Shown piece after piece: positions 9,990 to 22,859 of a stretch of 64,000 nucleotides of DNA (positions are counted from its first letter, which is position 1; each line of letters starts with the position of its first letter). The DNA is taken from the NCBI RefSeq assembly GCF_030867095.1, contig NC_081835.1, positions 20,158,501-20,222,500 on the forward strand. Reading direction: 5' to 3'. Origin of the DNA: Alligator mississippiensis. Its lineage: Eukaryota; Chordata; Crocodylia; Alligatoridae. The notes beneath the pieces were generated by a model that saw only the letters and a list, made by a program, of their open reading frames with translations, was not told where the DNA came from and did no database searches. A program made the position numbers and the translations under genes.

Positions 9990-11395
9990 GATCATTTTAG
10001 GCTCACCACCAGAGATCCAGATTTTCTATTCACCATGGACAAACGCAGTAAAACCCAGAATTTTCATTTTAAGGAGCAAAACCCAGATTTTCTTCCTTAA
10101 AAAGGAGAAAAACATGGGAAATGGTGGATTTCTCCATGCAGGCTGGCAGTTTCAGGCTGCAAGGGGCTGGGGGGAGCAGGAGGAAGGCGGTCAGGCAGGG
10201 GGTGCCACATGCATATGTGCATGTACACATTCACATGGCCACCAGACAACCTGGAGAGCAGCTCCCCACAAGTAAATCTGTCCGGGGGGGGAGGGGAAGA
10301 GGGGATTGAGGCCCCCATAGTAAGGGAGGGAGGTGGGCAGGGCTGGGGCTGCTGCCCGGCTGGGGCAGTGCATGGGGCTTGGGGCCCAGGACCACATGTG
10401 GCCACAGGGCCCAAGCAGGGAGTGGGACGGGGCCACAGGTGGCTCATCCAGGGAGTGGAGTGGGGGTTGGCTCCCGACCACTGCACACACTCCCAGGGAG
10501 AGGGCATGGGAGGCACATGCACCCCATTTGTGCACAGGGTGGGGGTGGGCTGCCCACTGAGGACTTGGGGCTCCCCACCCTGCTGCCCTCCCCCTGGGGC
10601 CTTAGCAGCCCAGTGGGCAGGACCCAGGGGGACAGGGCAGAGCAGGGTAGAGAAGCTCAAAGCTGCTGCCACAAGCCCCATGCCGTCATGGAGAGATGCC
10701 TATGCCCGCCTGGAAGCAGCAGGGGCAGCAGCACAGAGGCAGGCAGCCCACACCTGTCCACCACCCACCACAGCCTTTGCCCTGCCCATGCCACCCTTGG
10801 GGGAGGGGGAGCTGGGTTCCATTCTGCTCTGCTGCAGCAGCCACTGCCTCCCATGTGTGGCAGCTAGGGCTTGGGTGCTGCTGCGGAGGAGGAGCAGGGG
10901 GCTGCAGCCCTAGCAGCTGGGGACCCCCTGTGGGAGGGCTGGGGGGGCAGTAGGCTAGGGTCAGTAGTGAGGGGCACCAGCAGGGCCAGGGGGGGCGTGA
11001 GTAGAGACTGAGGGCCACTGACATGGCCCAAACATATCAGGGCTGCTCAGCACCACAAAGCAGTGGTGGGGGAGGGAAGCACGACAACATCCACAGCTGG
11101 ACCTGCATCCTGGTGAGCAAAGGGGGCAGCTCTGATTTTCCATGACACAAAAAAAACCCAAAATGAAGTGCCAAAATTTATAGGCATCTTTAATTTATTT
11201 TATTATAGTGATTGAGGCACTGGGTAGGCTTCCATACCGTTCAAATTGTAAATATATCAGTAAAACATTGTGTTCAATGGATACCTATGTATATAGTGGT
11301 GTTTCATTTTAATAACGGAAAAACACAGATTTGGAGGTTTTAAAATCAGAGCATTTGGCATTTTTATCAGAGAAAACCAGGTTCACTGTTCACGT
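9990..11395. repeat. GC-rich repeat cassette between AT-rich arms
   Basis: A very GC-rich core (about 10130-11140) sits between AT-rich arms, one rich in CAGATTTTC/AAAACCCAG motifs and one in AAAACACAGATTTGG motifs. The core shares GAGGCCCCCAT, an AGGGAGGGAG stretch and further GGGGC(A/T)GGG blocks with the cassette at 39.0 kb, so this is a dispersed family. The overlapping open frames of up to 234 codons on both strands are low-complexity by-products of base composition. It may be a non-autonomous DNA transposon, but I could not fix its ends. Confidence 0.45.
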
Positions 11396-12904
11396 CCTTC
11401 CACCAGATGTTTAAAAGGGCATCGGGGGCTTCCCATTCAAGTAGGAAGAGTCAAAGACTGTTTTTCAGCCAAGTGATATACAAGCACAGCTCTGTGTTGA
11501 CCCCCTGGCATCTGGGAAGCATTGGGAGCATTACAGAAGTTATAGACACTAGTGGGAAAATTCACCAGCAACTGATGTCTAAGCAAGAGCAGTCACAATG
11601 GCACAGCTCTTCAGGGTAGAAACGGGCAGAGGGACCCCAGCTGGGCAAGCCCAGGAGGAGAAAGTTGTCACCACCGTAGTTGCAAACCAAACCAATAAGG
11701 GCCTTTCTTGAAATGGGTGCTGGAGTTTCCAGGGCTGTTCCTTGCCAAGCTGTGAGGGAGGCAGAGCATTCAAGAAATAACATGTCTCCTTCAGTGACCT
11801 CACACAGACCAGCCAGGCTAGTCTGTCCACTGGCTCCTCTTAATCCTTTGTTTTTGGAGCTGACAGCAGGCAGCCTTTATTACCATGACTGCTTTGCTTT
11901 GTGAACAATATTGTTCTTGAGGTTGTTCCTTCCCAACTCTCAAGAGGCTTTTGAATATCACTTTTCTGAAGAGCCAGATTGCAATGCGCTCTCATTCCAG
12001 GCAGAAAAACTCCTCTCTAGGAGAATGAGAAGCCAATTTTAGAAGGACAGCCTGACCTAGGAGAGGAAAGCGACCTCCCTCGCTGCTGTACAAAGAGCAG
12101 GGAACTCGAAAGAGCAGCAGAGTTCTGCTTCAGGCTAAGATCACATTTAAACCCTGCCCAGCCTGCAGCTCCCCAGCGTAGTTAAATACATTTCCCTTTT
12201 ATCGCAGGTGCTTAATTGGACAGCAGGACCCCAGCATGGCTTTGCTGTGCGCCTTGCCTGCACAATCACGGATTAGGCAGATGGGTAGCCAAGACAAGCA
12301 CACAGTATACAGAGCCGATGGCTCACTGGGAACCCCTCAAACACACAGCATTTCATTTTCTGGTTGGAGGTCTGTCTGTACAGCTGCAGTCTGGTATCAT
12401 TAACTACTGGGCCTGAGCAAAGCAGCCAGCAAGAGGATATATGACAAAGGCAGGGACAGCCTCCTAAAACAAAGGCAGCCAGAGGGCACTTCAGACCAGC
12501 CCTAGGGGGCAATTCAGTTGCATGATGTGTGGGGGGCTGAGCACAAAGCCTTTGGGAGAGAGGGTCCTTGCTCTGAAGAGCACAGCAGCAGAAGCAATGA
12601 TGTTCTTAGGAAACAGCTGGACACGGGCGAGGATAATAGGATCTGGGACAGGGCAGCTTACCTTCACCGCAGGACACCGCTCGCATTTATACTCAGCTAA
12701 TCTGTGCTGCCACGGCTCACTGCCACGGTTCGGTTCCTGTCTTCCAGAGCCATGGCCAGAGCCTAACGAGGGCGATAGACAACGGGAACAACTGCTTATG
12801 GAAAACAAACCAAGAGCAGAGGCAGCAGCCTCCTCTTCTCAGAGGTCACCTCACACCAGAACAAGCAGCACTGTCTTGCCCTGAAGTGACACCTTCATCC
12901 ACGG

Positions 12905-13175
12905 CCAGGGGTCGCCTTTATTCATATACAATTAAGAGATTTGAGACCTCGCCCCTGCTACAAAAGAAAGCAAAGCCCACACCATCCATACTAATCTCAC
13001 CATGTGTAAAATTCCTTCCTGACCCCAAATATGGCAATCCAGTGTCCAAGTCCCTGAGCAGAGGGACAAGACTGCAGCCAAGACCCTCTGGCTTTAAGTC
13101 CCAGCAGGAGCATTGGCACATCCCAGTCAAAACCCCGAGTCTTGGCTGCAGTCAACATCCATTGCCCCTGAGAAT
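12905..13175 (-). mobile_element. CR1-family fragment (same region as 44220-44470)
   Basis: Colinear with 44220-44470 over about 230 bases. Shared blocks include AAATTCCTT(C/T)CTGACCCC, CAAGACCCTCT, CAGCAGGAGCA and CCCCTGAG-like ends. The second copy follows directly on a CR1 tail, so both are best read as part of one CR1 subfamily in reverse orientation. Confidence 0.6.
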
Positions 13176-14819
13176 GCATTGTCTCTCACACACGTAGCAG
13201 AAAAGGGGAGGGGGCCTTTGCAGGCCTGTTCAGCCCACAGCCTTAGAGTCAGCCCCCCTCTCAGCCATGATGGCACTTGCCATGGTGCAGCAGCCCTCGG
13301 GCCTGGCCAGAGGGCAGCACTCGCTGCACCTGCTTCTTGTGGCTCCAAAGGCCTCTTTTACTTGTGGATTTTCAAGTCGATAGAACAGGCAGGGGGCTGC
13401 TGGGATATTTGGTCTGGTTCCCCAGGGGTTTTGCTCCAGCTTCAACAGAGATGCAGGGCAGCAGTGGATTTTCTTTGCTGTCTAATCTGCTGGGACCACT
13501 GTGGCAACAAATACTAAGAGCAAAGGAAACTGCCTGCCTGCAGGGCTCCAGACGTTGATACCAAGAGAGCAGTGAATGCAAGGAGAGCCAAGACCTGCGC
13601 TCAGCCCTCTCTTCCCACAGCTTTCCTCAGAGGAAGTGGGAACTCACCAGGCATTGTCCATCCACAGGCTGGGGCGAGTTCATTTTTCCCCATGACTGAA
13701 TAAGCAGCAGGCAAAGAAGGTCACTTCCTCCTCATTGCACCATGCCAAGAGTGGCAAGAGCTTTCCATGCTCCCACATCATCAAGATTGCAAATGGTGTC
13801 CTGGACATACACCATGGTTTGGGCAGTGCGCAGTGAGCCAGTCAATGAGTCACAACAACTGGAGAATCCCACCACATCCAATCACTGCCTCATTCCTTGC
13901 ACCCTAATCAAGGCAGGCATCCCATGGAAAGAGCAGCATGGCAATACGTGGACCAATGGGGCCAAACAGTTTGTACGGGCAGCCTGGGTTCTGGCGTTGA
14001 ACTGGGACTTTGGACTCTGCAGCCTTATGACGTTCCTTGCCCATTGCCTGACACTGTCAAAGGGTCCTACCATCCTTGCAGCACGCCAGCATCAAAGTCT
14101 GTGGGAAATGGGTGTCTAGCTTGCCAACTGTCATCCATACCAATAGTTGGGTGGAAATTAAAGCAATCTACACTATCTACAAAACAACAAGGCACTGCCT
14201 CAGCAACAGGGCTGAATTCAGCAGAAGTGGTGAAGCATAAAAGCCATTGCCCCTTGTCTGCTCCTTTGTGCTCTGAGCAGGCACTTGCCCTCTGGTTGGC
14301 TGCTGTGGGCTGTCTCTAAGTGACAGGGGATACCCACCGATTTCCTGATCTAGGACTCTTCAGTGACATCCCCTCCTTCTCCACCCCACAAAATGCCGTG
14401 TGAAATAGGCCCATTCCATCAGCCCACGCTGCCACCCCTCATGCTTCCCAGGTTCGGGGACACCCTCTGCTTGGCTTTCTCTGGTTAAAGGAAAACCAAG
14501 CACCCAGGACTAACTTCAAAGGGAAAAGCTGCATCAAACTGAGGATTCTGCAGTGTGCCCTGAAGTTTGCCTGTTAGCTTAGCCCAGTCTCCTCGGGTAG
14601 CACAGTCCTCAATAAAGCTTCCTGGAGGAAGTTTTATTTATGGCTCTCACGTTTCATTTTGGTCTTGCCCCAGAAGACTGCAGCCAGGATGGCTGATCAT
14701 GGAAGGACAGGTTTGTGCTGAGGGTTGTGTGTAAACCAGAGGGCCAGAAAAGGGAGGGTTTTGCTTTTTCTGTATGATGTGACCTGCCTGGCACACCACG
14801 CAGCAAGGCAGAGGGCACC

Positions 14820-15050
14820 ATTCGAATCCAGAAGTCCAGCTGGAAGGAGCCTCCAGAAGTCAAGTCCACCCCTCTGCCTGAAGCAGGAGCAGCCTCATCC
14901 AAACCAAATCCATTTTATTCCTAAGCATCTGATAAAAATCACTACCAACAGTAACCACTTTGTTCCCCCAAAAAGATGAGCCCTGCTGGTTCTCAAGGCG
15001 ACATAGGACCGTGAAAGAAATCAGTACTCCAGGATGGGAACAAACCATCG
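14820..15050 (-). mobile_element. CR1 LINE 3' fragment, diverged
   Basis: Contains the reversed CR1 tail pattern: GGAAGGAGCCTCCAGAAGTC, then CTGCCTGAAGCAGGAGCAGC. This is the same order as the better preserved tail at 43980. It is old, and its end is uncertain. Confidence 0.6.
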
Positions 15051-18000
15051 GTGAGGAAGAGTTATGTGCATGGCTCCAGAAGGACTAGGAAACAGCCACC
15101 TGTCAATGTTGGAGACCATTTCAAAGCGGGCTCAGGGGGCCTCCCCTCACATTGTGCCATTTTCCCAGCTCCCTTGTGGGATCAGGAAGGAGATAGGGAC
15201 ATAGATGCAAGCACATGAGAAAATACAGAGCCCTTTTTCTTAACAGCTTTGATTCAAGGCATCATTACAAGGCCACATCTGATAGACCACAGCATGTTGG
15301 CCAGTGTCCAAGTCCATTCCGATCAGAGACTCTGGTTAAACCCAGCACAGCAAACAGGAATCATAAAAGCAGAGCTTCACAAAAGCTGTTCATCTTTTTC
15401 AGACAATGCCCTGGAAAACACTTATCAAGCGCCTCTCTGCATTATTAGCTGTTTCTCAGCACATTGAAGTGATATTTCACTGTTACAGAGGAGCCAACTA
15501 ACAAAGATTGGCAGCCAAGCGCAACGATTTGGTATGTACCATCTATGCTGAAATATCTGTGGGCAGATCATTATCAGCAACCAGCACCATGAGCGGCTTG
15601 GGTGACATTTAAGTCCCGGATTTGGGGGTAGCATTTGATCCCAACCTAACAAAAAGAAATGAAGTTTCCTAATAAATTTGTTCAAGACAAACCCCCTCCA
15701 TAGATCTTGGGTGGGCAGATGGCAGGACTGGGGCATCACAATGCAGTGCACAGCCACCCTATCTTCTACAGAGGTCTCACTGGCAGACTACAGGTCCTGG
15801 CAGACAGTGCCCCAGTGCCTGCCCCCATACTGGACCTCTCCATTACTCCCAACAAAGGGCTGGAAGTGTAAATACCAGTGTGCGACAAGCACATGCAAGA
15901 GGCTCAGACACTGAGTTGATTACACTTTGCACCTCCTTCACCATGGGGCTTCTTGTCAGGAAATCCAATTGGAAGAGAAGCAATGCTTTTAAAAAATTAT
16001 GAAGGCTTTCAAGTTTATTTGTCCTAATTACCCGGGCAAAAGCGTGGGGGAGGGGGAGCGAGACATCAGGGCATTACCACCACAGAAGGGCTGTAATTGA
16101 ATCATTCCAGACAATAAAACAAACGTGCTGGGTCACTGATACTAGACAGCTTCTCCAGTGCCAGATCCTGATGCCACTCACCCCCGAGATGTAATAAAAA
16201 CATGCCGATCTGAAAAGATACGGGTTTAATAACAGTCCATGATGAAAACTCAAGTGCGTTATCTGTGCCCGTCACCAACAACAATGCTGCTGAATAGGCT
16301 CCTGGATAATGAGTTTGCAGAGGGAACACAGGTTTGATTTGCTCTGATTTGCTAAACACCAGCCTTTTCCTGCCATTACACTAGTTACCTGCCAGGACAC
16401 TGCTGGCACAGAAATACTCACACTCTTGTCCCCATCCAGACTGGCAAGGGAAGCAGGGGGCATCCAGCTCCAATTCATTACGTCTCTGTGAAAACCATTT
16501 CTCCTCCTTCACCTTAGTGGGATCCTGCTGACTGCAAGGAAGGGATTGAGCTTTCCCAACCCACCCTGGTCCACTTCCATTTCTTTCCACCTGGACAGGT
16601 GAACCCCATGTGTCATGAGCTAGACAGGTTTGGCATTACACCATCCTGCAGCTTTTCCTCCCCTCTCCCCCTGCCTAACCCTGAGTCAATAGCTGTTCTT
16701 TCACTATGGAGGACTGGGCCTCAGAGTAGTCCCTCAGCTCACAGGATCTGAAGGGCAGCCACCACGTCACACCCTGCTCCCCATGCTGCAACCCCTCTCG
16801 CAGCTGGAACAGTCTAGGCACAAGGGGGACTGATGCATCTGAAGGGATCTGGGACAGACACTCGCTGCTATGGAGAACACAGCCTCCTGGGCCAAAGCAC
16901 CAACCCCTGCATTGGTACAAGTGCCCCAGCTGGCCAGGGGGTGGGGGTGGAAAGGCCGACACCAAGTAGAGCAGGGATTGCGCAGCACTATGAAGCTGAG
17001 ACCATGAGCTTCACGGCAGCCTGAAGGACTAGCCATCAATGGGCAAAGAGGCACAGCACGTACTACTACCCAAGAACCTTGCCTCTGCTTAGGACTGGAG
17101 GGTCAGTGGAGGGAAGCCATGGGCTTTGCCCAAGAGCTCTATGGCCAAGGACTTTGATACTGGGAGCAGCTGGCTCCCTCTCAGCACCTACATTAGCTTT
17201 TGCAAGAGATCCTGCCCCAGCCGCCTAGGCTGAGCTTGTTAGCACCAAGGCCACAAATGTACCAATGGGTGGTGTTTGATGGAGCTCTCTATCATGTGGG
17301 TGACAGCGTGGGGCATTTTGCTCCAGTGGGCTTCATGCCAACCGAGTTGCAGGCAGCTCCCCTGACACCCCTTACAGCAGCCTTCTGGAGCCCAGTGTCC
17401 CACAGCCCAAGAAAAGGAGGCCTGTCCATGGCAATGCTGGCAGATTTCACTGTGCCTCTCCTGTCAGGCCACAGGCACTAGATTCTGTTGCAACAGTTAA
17501 AGCACTCCTCTACCCTTCCTCTCCACCACATGGTCACGAGGCCATGGCATACGCAAGGGAACAATGGGCCGGGGCAGGGCTGAGCTCTGGTGCCAGGCAC
17601 TCACCTTATAAACTGAGCTTCAGTTGTTGATAAGTGCTTCATTACTGCAGACAGGTCAGCCCTCAATGCCTGCTGAACCAGCAGCTCTGCTGGGGGAACA
17701 CATAAGCAGCGGGCACACCATGTGAGCTGAGCTGCTTTAGCATCAACAGCAGAGACATTGCCTTGGCACAGGCCATGTCACAGTCACTGCCATGGCTGTC
17801 CCCAGCCCAGGCTGGGCCTGCTCTCCTCTCCGCTAGAACCCACATCCTTCTGACTCGCATCAGAAGCTCCCGGGGTGACTGGCTCCCCAACTTCCTGCCC
17901 ATCCTGTCAGGGAAGGAGGGGAGGCTGGTAGAGTTTGGTGCTAGATGTTTGTGGGCATGGTGCCCAGTTGGCATTGCCCTGCATTATCCTCTGGTGTCTA

Positions 18001-18244
18001 AAATCAGCTCTGGCACTGCAAAGCCTCTCATGTAGGTCAATGGCCTGAGGTTTCACAGCTAACACCATGTGGCAGCAGATGGAGGGCTGCCTGCCTTTCT
18101 GAAATGGGCCTTGCAGCCTCCCCAGTAGGCACTCCTTACACACAGCAGCACAGCCTTCTCTCCCACAGCCTCCCCCCAGCCCCAACCCCAACCTCCGGGG
18201 AACACCCCTCCCCTCCAGTACCTGGATGCCACAAGCAGGAGACA

Positions 18245-19662
18245 CATTTGCACAGTTAAGACGTTTATTCCTTTGCGAGTTACAGTCACTTTAGTGTTTA
18301 AGAAAATACAGGTTGCTTTGACAATCATACATTTGTACAGGGGAACAGAGGTTTCTCACGGGGCTGTTTGTTCACCGTGGGAAGGCCAACAACCACCTCC
18401 CGTCCCACTCCCACTCTTTGAGCTTTACAATCAGTGCCCTTCCCAGGGCTTCACACCCATGGCCCGTGGCTTTAGTTATGCTTTAACAACCTGTTGTTTA
18501 AAGCATATCCAGTTCTAATGGCTTCTATGCAGAGCGCTGCCAAACTCCAGAAAAGAGTCCTCTGGTTAGTGACAGAGCAATGGTTCATACAGCATGGGCA
18601 GAGTGCCATGCTCAACAGACCCAAGTAATTTGGGGACCACATCTGTGACAGGAATTTTTGCTAGGTCCCTAGAAGAAATCGAACTGAAGGGGTCTCCACA
18701 CGCGCATTTCACAGAGCGACAATGCCAGGCTCAAGCACCCTGTCACAGGGAGAGGGGATACGGCAAGGCAGAGCCAACCACTACTAAGCTCAAGGCAAGG
18801 AATCCACAGGCGTTAAAGGCAGCACTCCCTGCCCCCAGCTACACACCTGAGGAAATAACTGGGCAGACAGCAGGAGGCAGGCTACAGCTGTCACCAAGCA
18901 GGACATGCCTCAGGCCCGTGTTGAGGCCAGAGGCTTCTGGGAACAACGTCACTGCAACAACCATTACTTCTGTGCCAGCACAGCGCACATGGGATTCAAA
19001 CCTAAGCAGCACGATGGAAGCAAACCAGAGCAAGCAGCTGTTGGGGGAGACCCCAGCCAGGCTGGCAGGCTGCAACCTAGAATGAAGCCTGGGGTCAGGC
19101 AGGTATGGCTCCCCAGACACTGTACTGGAGATCCAGTTACTGCCTCCCTTGCCAGGCCTGTGGCACTTTTGCACTAGCAGCAAACAAAACAGATGTTACA
19201 GAAGCTTCTTCCAAGCACTGGCAGACTCACCTGGGTAACTGCAGGGAGAGATGCATAGGGAGAAGGGGTAGGCTAAGGCAAAGGTCTCTTGCTTTGGGAC
19301 CTCAAACACCAGCAGAGCTGAACACACAAGGCCATCCAGCCTGATAAACCCCTGCTGTCTACACTCAGACAGGTAACCAACACCCTCCTAACCCAGGCCC
19401 GGTAACGAATCTGCACCCTTGTGCCAATCTGCTTTCCACTCAGTGTCAGAGCTCTCCCGGGGGAGGCAGAACTCCGGGGGGCGCTTTCCACTGGGGTCCT
19501 GCACTGCTGACACTTCTAAAAGGCCCTTTGGCATTATCTGAACCCTAGGCCTCACCTGAAGGAATAACAAGGTATGAGCTGTAATGGACAGGGATGGGGA
19601 GGAAGTGTCAACAAGAGATGTTTACGATCCAAGTGGTTCTCTCAGTCCAGTGCGAGGTCCAG
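18245..19662 (-). other. NCKIPSD: NCKIPSD 3' untranslated region (inferred)
   Basis: This is the stretch between the NCKIPSD stop and the first AATAAA. Its distal 150 bases turn AT-rich with a typical mRNA-end texture. The extent is an inference from the polyadenylation signal. Confidence 0.55.
18264..18269 (-). terminator. NCKIPSD: NCKIPSD polyadenylation signal (AATAAA)
   Basis: AATAAA on the minus strand lies about 1.4 kb past the NCKIPSD stop codon and is followed by a TGTGTCT-rich stretch near 18245. It is the first such hexamer I see after the stop. Confidence 0.65.
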
Positions 19663-19866
19663 TTAGCTAGTGCCAGAAGCGATCTCTGGGAACTCCTTAT
19701 ATATCTCCCAGATGATCATCTTGTCCATCTGGCACTGCTGCCCCTCCTCCTCCTCAGCCAGGATGCGCTGCAGGATCCCCTGGAGGTCCAAGAGGCGGTG
19801 CTGATGCTGCAGATAGGGTGTGGAGCGGATGATTGCGTGCATTAGAGAGAGATACTCCATCCGCAG
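19663..19866 (-). CDS. NCKIPSD: NCKIPSD last coding exon
   Basis: The acceptor CTCTCTGCAG is followed by CTG CGG ATG GAG (LRMEYL), in phase 0 with the previous exon, whose last codon is AAG. The exon encodes 67 residues and ends with TAA at 19665-19663. Conserved stretches are [19 protein letters not shown] and QCQMDKMI, matching the end of the armadillo-type domain. The last residues (EIASGTS) are diverged from human, as expected for a loose tail. Confidence 0.95.
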   Translation of the reverse strand: MRMEYLSLMHAIIRSTPYLQHQHRLLDLQGILQRILAEEEEGQQCQMDKMIIWEIYKEFPEIASGTS

Positions 19867-20726
19867 CTGCAGAGAGTGGGAGACACTTTATACAAGGTAA
19901 GCCAGAGCGCCAGCTCCCATTAAAGCATTAAAATCAGAACAGCTGCTGCCAGGTGACCAGCAGGAGAGGACTCCATCACCCACACCTCCCCTTCCTCCAC
20001 CCAAAAATCGCACATCTTGCTTCCACCAGCCTTGGCAATAGTTACAGCAGCATGTTCCCATCTCTGCTTCATACAGGGGCTAAGAAAGGGAACTGCTTTT
20101 CTCTTGGAAGCCCTGAGGAAAGCCCACTGGCCTGCATGGCAAGTGACTGCATTAGCCAAAACCACCGAGTACCCTGAGCGAGCACCTTCGACCATTTTCT
20201 GTTGAGGAGGGAAACCGACCCTGCCCTCCCACACTCCAGAACAATCCAGGCCACTAGTGCTCCCAAGAGCTGGTGCCACCCATGCTGACAGGAACGTGGG
20301 GATTCTCTGACGGAGCCCTGATAGCTCCCTAGAAGACAGGTGCATGGCTGAACGTGTCCATTTCCAAACAGTCAGGGCACTCAGGGCCTCCAGGACCACG
20401 CATAAACATGTCCTTTCAGCAGACAACAGGCAGAAAGGGGGCTGGCCTCCCTGCTGGCCCTGCTGTCAAGAAGTCTGGGCTGCCTGTCAGCTGCTGGACC
20501 AGTGGCAGGCCACAAGGTTGCACAGCCCCTGCAGGCTGCTTGGCCAGTCCTGCCAAGCTAGGAAAGAAGGGTCCAGAAATAAGTGCTCCACCTAGCCCAA
20601 GCACCCACCACTGCTCCAGACTGCTCTGCTCCAGTGCCCCTCCCTGGCTGCACAGCACCACCCCACAGTAACTCTGCCTCCCGAGGCCCCAGTCCCTGCC
20701 CCTACCCAGAGCCTTGTGCTTGGTAC

Positions 20727-20899
20727 CTTGTCTCCTGGGGAGAGGTCTGCAATCTGCCGCACCGTGATGTCAATCATCACCATCATGTCTGTGTGATAGA
20801 AGATGCTGGCCGTGTCCTTGCCAGCAAAGATGTCCTGGAGGAACTTCAGCACTGAGTGTGGTGGCTGGGGCTGGTGCTTAAAGATGCAGACAGGATCAT
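20727..20899 (-). CDS. NCKIPSD: NCKIPSD coding exon (DDPV...SPGDK)
   Basis: The acceptor GGACCCCAG precedes AT GAT CCT, which completes a Gly-Asp codon pair with the previous exon. The donor AAG|GTACCA closes in phase 0. The 173 bases encode the highly conserved stretches [29 protein letters not shown] and IADLSPGDK of the C-terminal Arp2/3-activating domain. Confidence 0.95.
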
Positions 20900-21227
20900 C
20901 TGGGGTCCAGAGAGAGGAGGACATGTGTTAATGTACACATGCAGCCTCTCACCAGAAGGGAAGGAAGGAGAAGGGATTCTTGCACCTCTGCCAGGGCTTC
21001 ACCTGAGCACTAGCGACACATCTGCACATCACCAGCCTGCACCACAGAGCGTGGGCTGTGTACACAGCACAGCGTGTCTGTGTGAGCCCAGTGCAGCATC
21101 ATGCTAATGTGGCTGCCCTGCCCCCAGTCCCAAATCAACCCAGCCAGGGCAAGTGCGAGTATCCTGGTAGGGCTAGATGTTCCCTCAGCACCTCGTGTTT
21201 TGCCCAGGAGATGGCCCATGGCACACT

Positions 21228-21380
21228 GCTGCAAGGGACCCTGGAGGTCTTCAAAAGGAGGCTAGATAGATACTTTGCTGGGGTTGTTTGACCCCAGCAT
21301 CCTTTTCTGCCCATAGCAGGGGGTCGGACTTGATGATCTGCTCAGGTCCCTTCCAACCCTACCTACTATGAAACTATGAC
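21228..21380 (+). mobile_element. CR1 LINE 3' end
   Basis: Encodes the very end of CR1 ORF2 (LEVFKRRLDRYFAGVV then stop), followed by the tail GGGGGTCGGACTTGATGATC and CAGGTCCCTTCCAACCCTA with CTATGAAACTATGA. It is strongly 5' truncated and well preserved. It sits in the NCKIPSD intron between 20899 and 22767, in antisense to the gene. Confidence 0.92.
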
Positions 21381-22766
21381 ATGGGCAGAGAACAGGGTGC
21401 CTAAGGGCTTGTTGGTATTCACTTAATCCCAGTCTGCATTGTATCTAGCATGCTGCAGGGAAAAATGCTGCCTTGCTCCTGGCCTGGCTGAGCCACAATG
21501 GCTCACTTCCCCCCGGTTTATTAATCCTGCTGCAAACCCCTCTGAGCAGCCAGCAGGGCTAGCATGAGCCTTCACCATGGGGACCAGCCTAACCATCTAC
21601 CTGGAGCCAGCAGCACATCTCCAGGCTTCAGCTCGCTGCTGTATTCCCCCTCCCCACCCTTTTGGAAAAAGCTAGTGCTACAGACCTCAAGGCTTTCCAG
21701 ACCACAGGGACTCCCCTCCCCCACCCAAGCGGAAGGAGGGGGCTGGTGTGATTCTTGCTAGGAGTCTGTGGCTACCTAAGTTCTGCTGCTTACTACAGCC
21801 TCTCTGGACAAGGTGGGGCATCAGGTAATCATGCAGTGAAAGGGTTAAGCAGAGTCTTTGGGAGGAGACCAAGTGGAGGAGCACTGAGGCTGCCAGCAGC
21901 CTTTGCAGGTGCTGTACACAGACCATGACTCTCAGCCCTGAAGGGAATGAAAACCTGAGGAAGAACTCCAGAGACGATAGACATGGGTCGGGTTATTTAA
22001 CAGTAAAATCAATAAAGCCAAAGCAGCAAGGATCCAGTGCTCCAGAAGTCAGCAAAAGGCAAATGTGCCAGGGTGCAGGAATAGGTAGAAAGACCTGGCA
22101 TGGCATGGTGGGGGGAGCAGAGCTCTTCAGGAGTCTGATGACTTGCCGTATAAAGACTCTGCACAAACATTGGGTTTAACATGCTTCCGGCAGCAGCAGA
22201 ACTAACTCTTGTTGAGGGAAGTAGAGTGGGAACGGTGCTTTGTAAGCAGAGTTTACCAAGGCAGGCAGCCCTGCCAGCTGGACTCCAAGCAGGGCAGTGA
22301 CAGGAGCCCATCAGTCCAATGGACAAAGTCACACAGACCCTGGCTGCGAAGCACAATGCACTCTCAGGTGGTAAGGGGAAAACTGGCTTCCAAGCCAGGG
22401 AGGAGCCAACTCCCCTGCACCTCAAGACAACTCCTTGCCTTGCCTCCAAGTGTCTCAGCCCACAGAAGCCAGTGGGGAACAGCTTGCAAGCAAATATCAG
22501 CCCAATGGACATCATCATGTAGCTAGCAGATGTCAACAGCAGGATTTCTTTCCAGCAGCCACGTCCTTCAGAATGCAGCTCGGCAACGGGAGACTACACC
22601 TTGGACAAAGGCAGCAAATCTTAAGCAGGCTTTTCAGCTCATCCACCAGCTGACCCCCCCACACACTTTCACCTCTTAATGAGCATCAGGCTCATTTCTT
22701 TAGATCTGTGTTGCCATTAGCCTTCCCCTCCTGCTGGGAAAGTAATAAAGCCACAGAGACGCTCAC

Positions 22767-22859
22767 CTCCCCTGTTCAGCAGTAGCAGCAGCTTTTCTGT
22801 GAAAGTCTTGACATTGGAGTGCTTGCTTATCGTAGTCATGATCACATTGTGCTCTGGGA
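22767..22859 (-). CDS. NCKIPSD: NCKIPSD coding exon (PEHNVIM...LLLLLNRG)
   Basis: The acceptor TTCTCTCAG leads to TC CCA GAG CAC, and the donor GGA G|GTGAGC ends in phase 1. The 93 bases encode [17 protein letters not shown] and [10 protein letters not shown], an amphipathic helix pair of the leucine-rich domain. Both junction phases agree with the neighbouring exons. Confidence 0.94.

Larger units (their letters stand above)
2101..18244. other. CELSR3-NCKIPSD intergenic spacer
   Basis: I see no protein-coding exon here. The many short open frames on both strands have no recognisable family and are crossed by repeats. The contents I can name are old CR1 fragments near 5.7-6.2, 8.5-9.0, 9.27-9.35, 12.9-13.2 and 14.8-15.05 kb, a MIR-like SINE near 4.8 kb and a GC-rich cassette at about 10.0-11.4 kb. 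The stretches 2100-4780, 6200-8500, 11.4-12.9 and 15.1-18.2 kb look like unique sequence. The part near 2460-2690 looks like a possible conserved regulatory element. Confidence 0.7.

Noticed and set aside
10097-10913. Several overlapping open frames of 110-234 codons on both strands
   Set aside because: They are low-complexity Gly/Pro/Trp/Cys-rich translations of a GC-rich repeat, open in many frames at once, with no domain or splice context.
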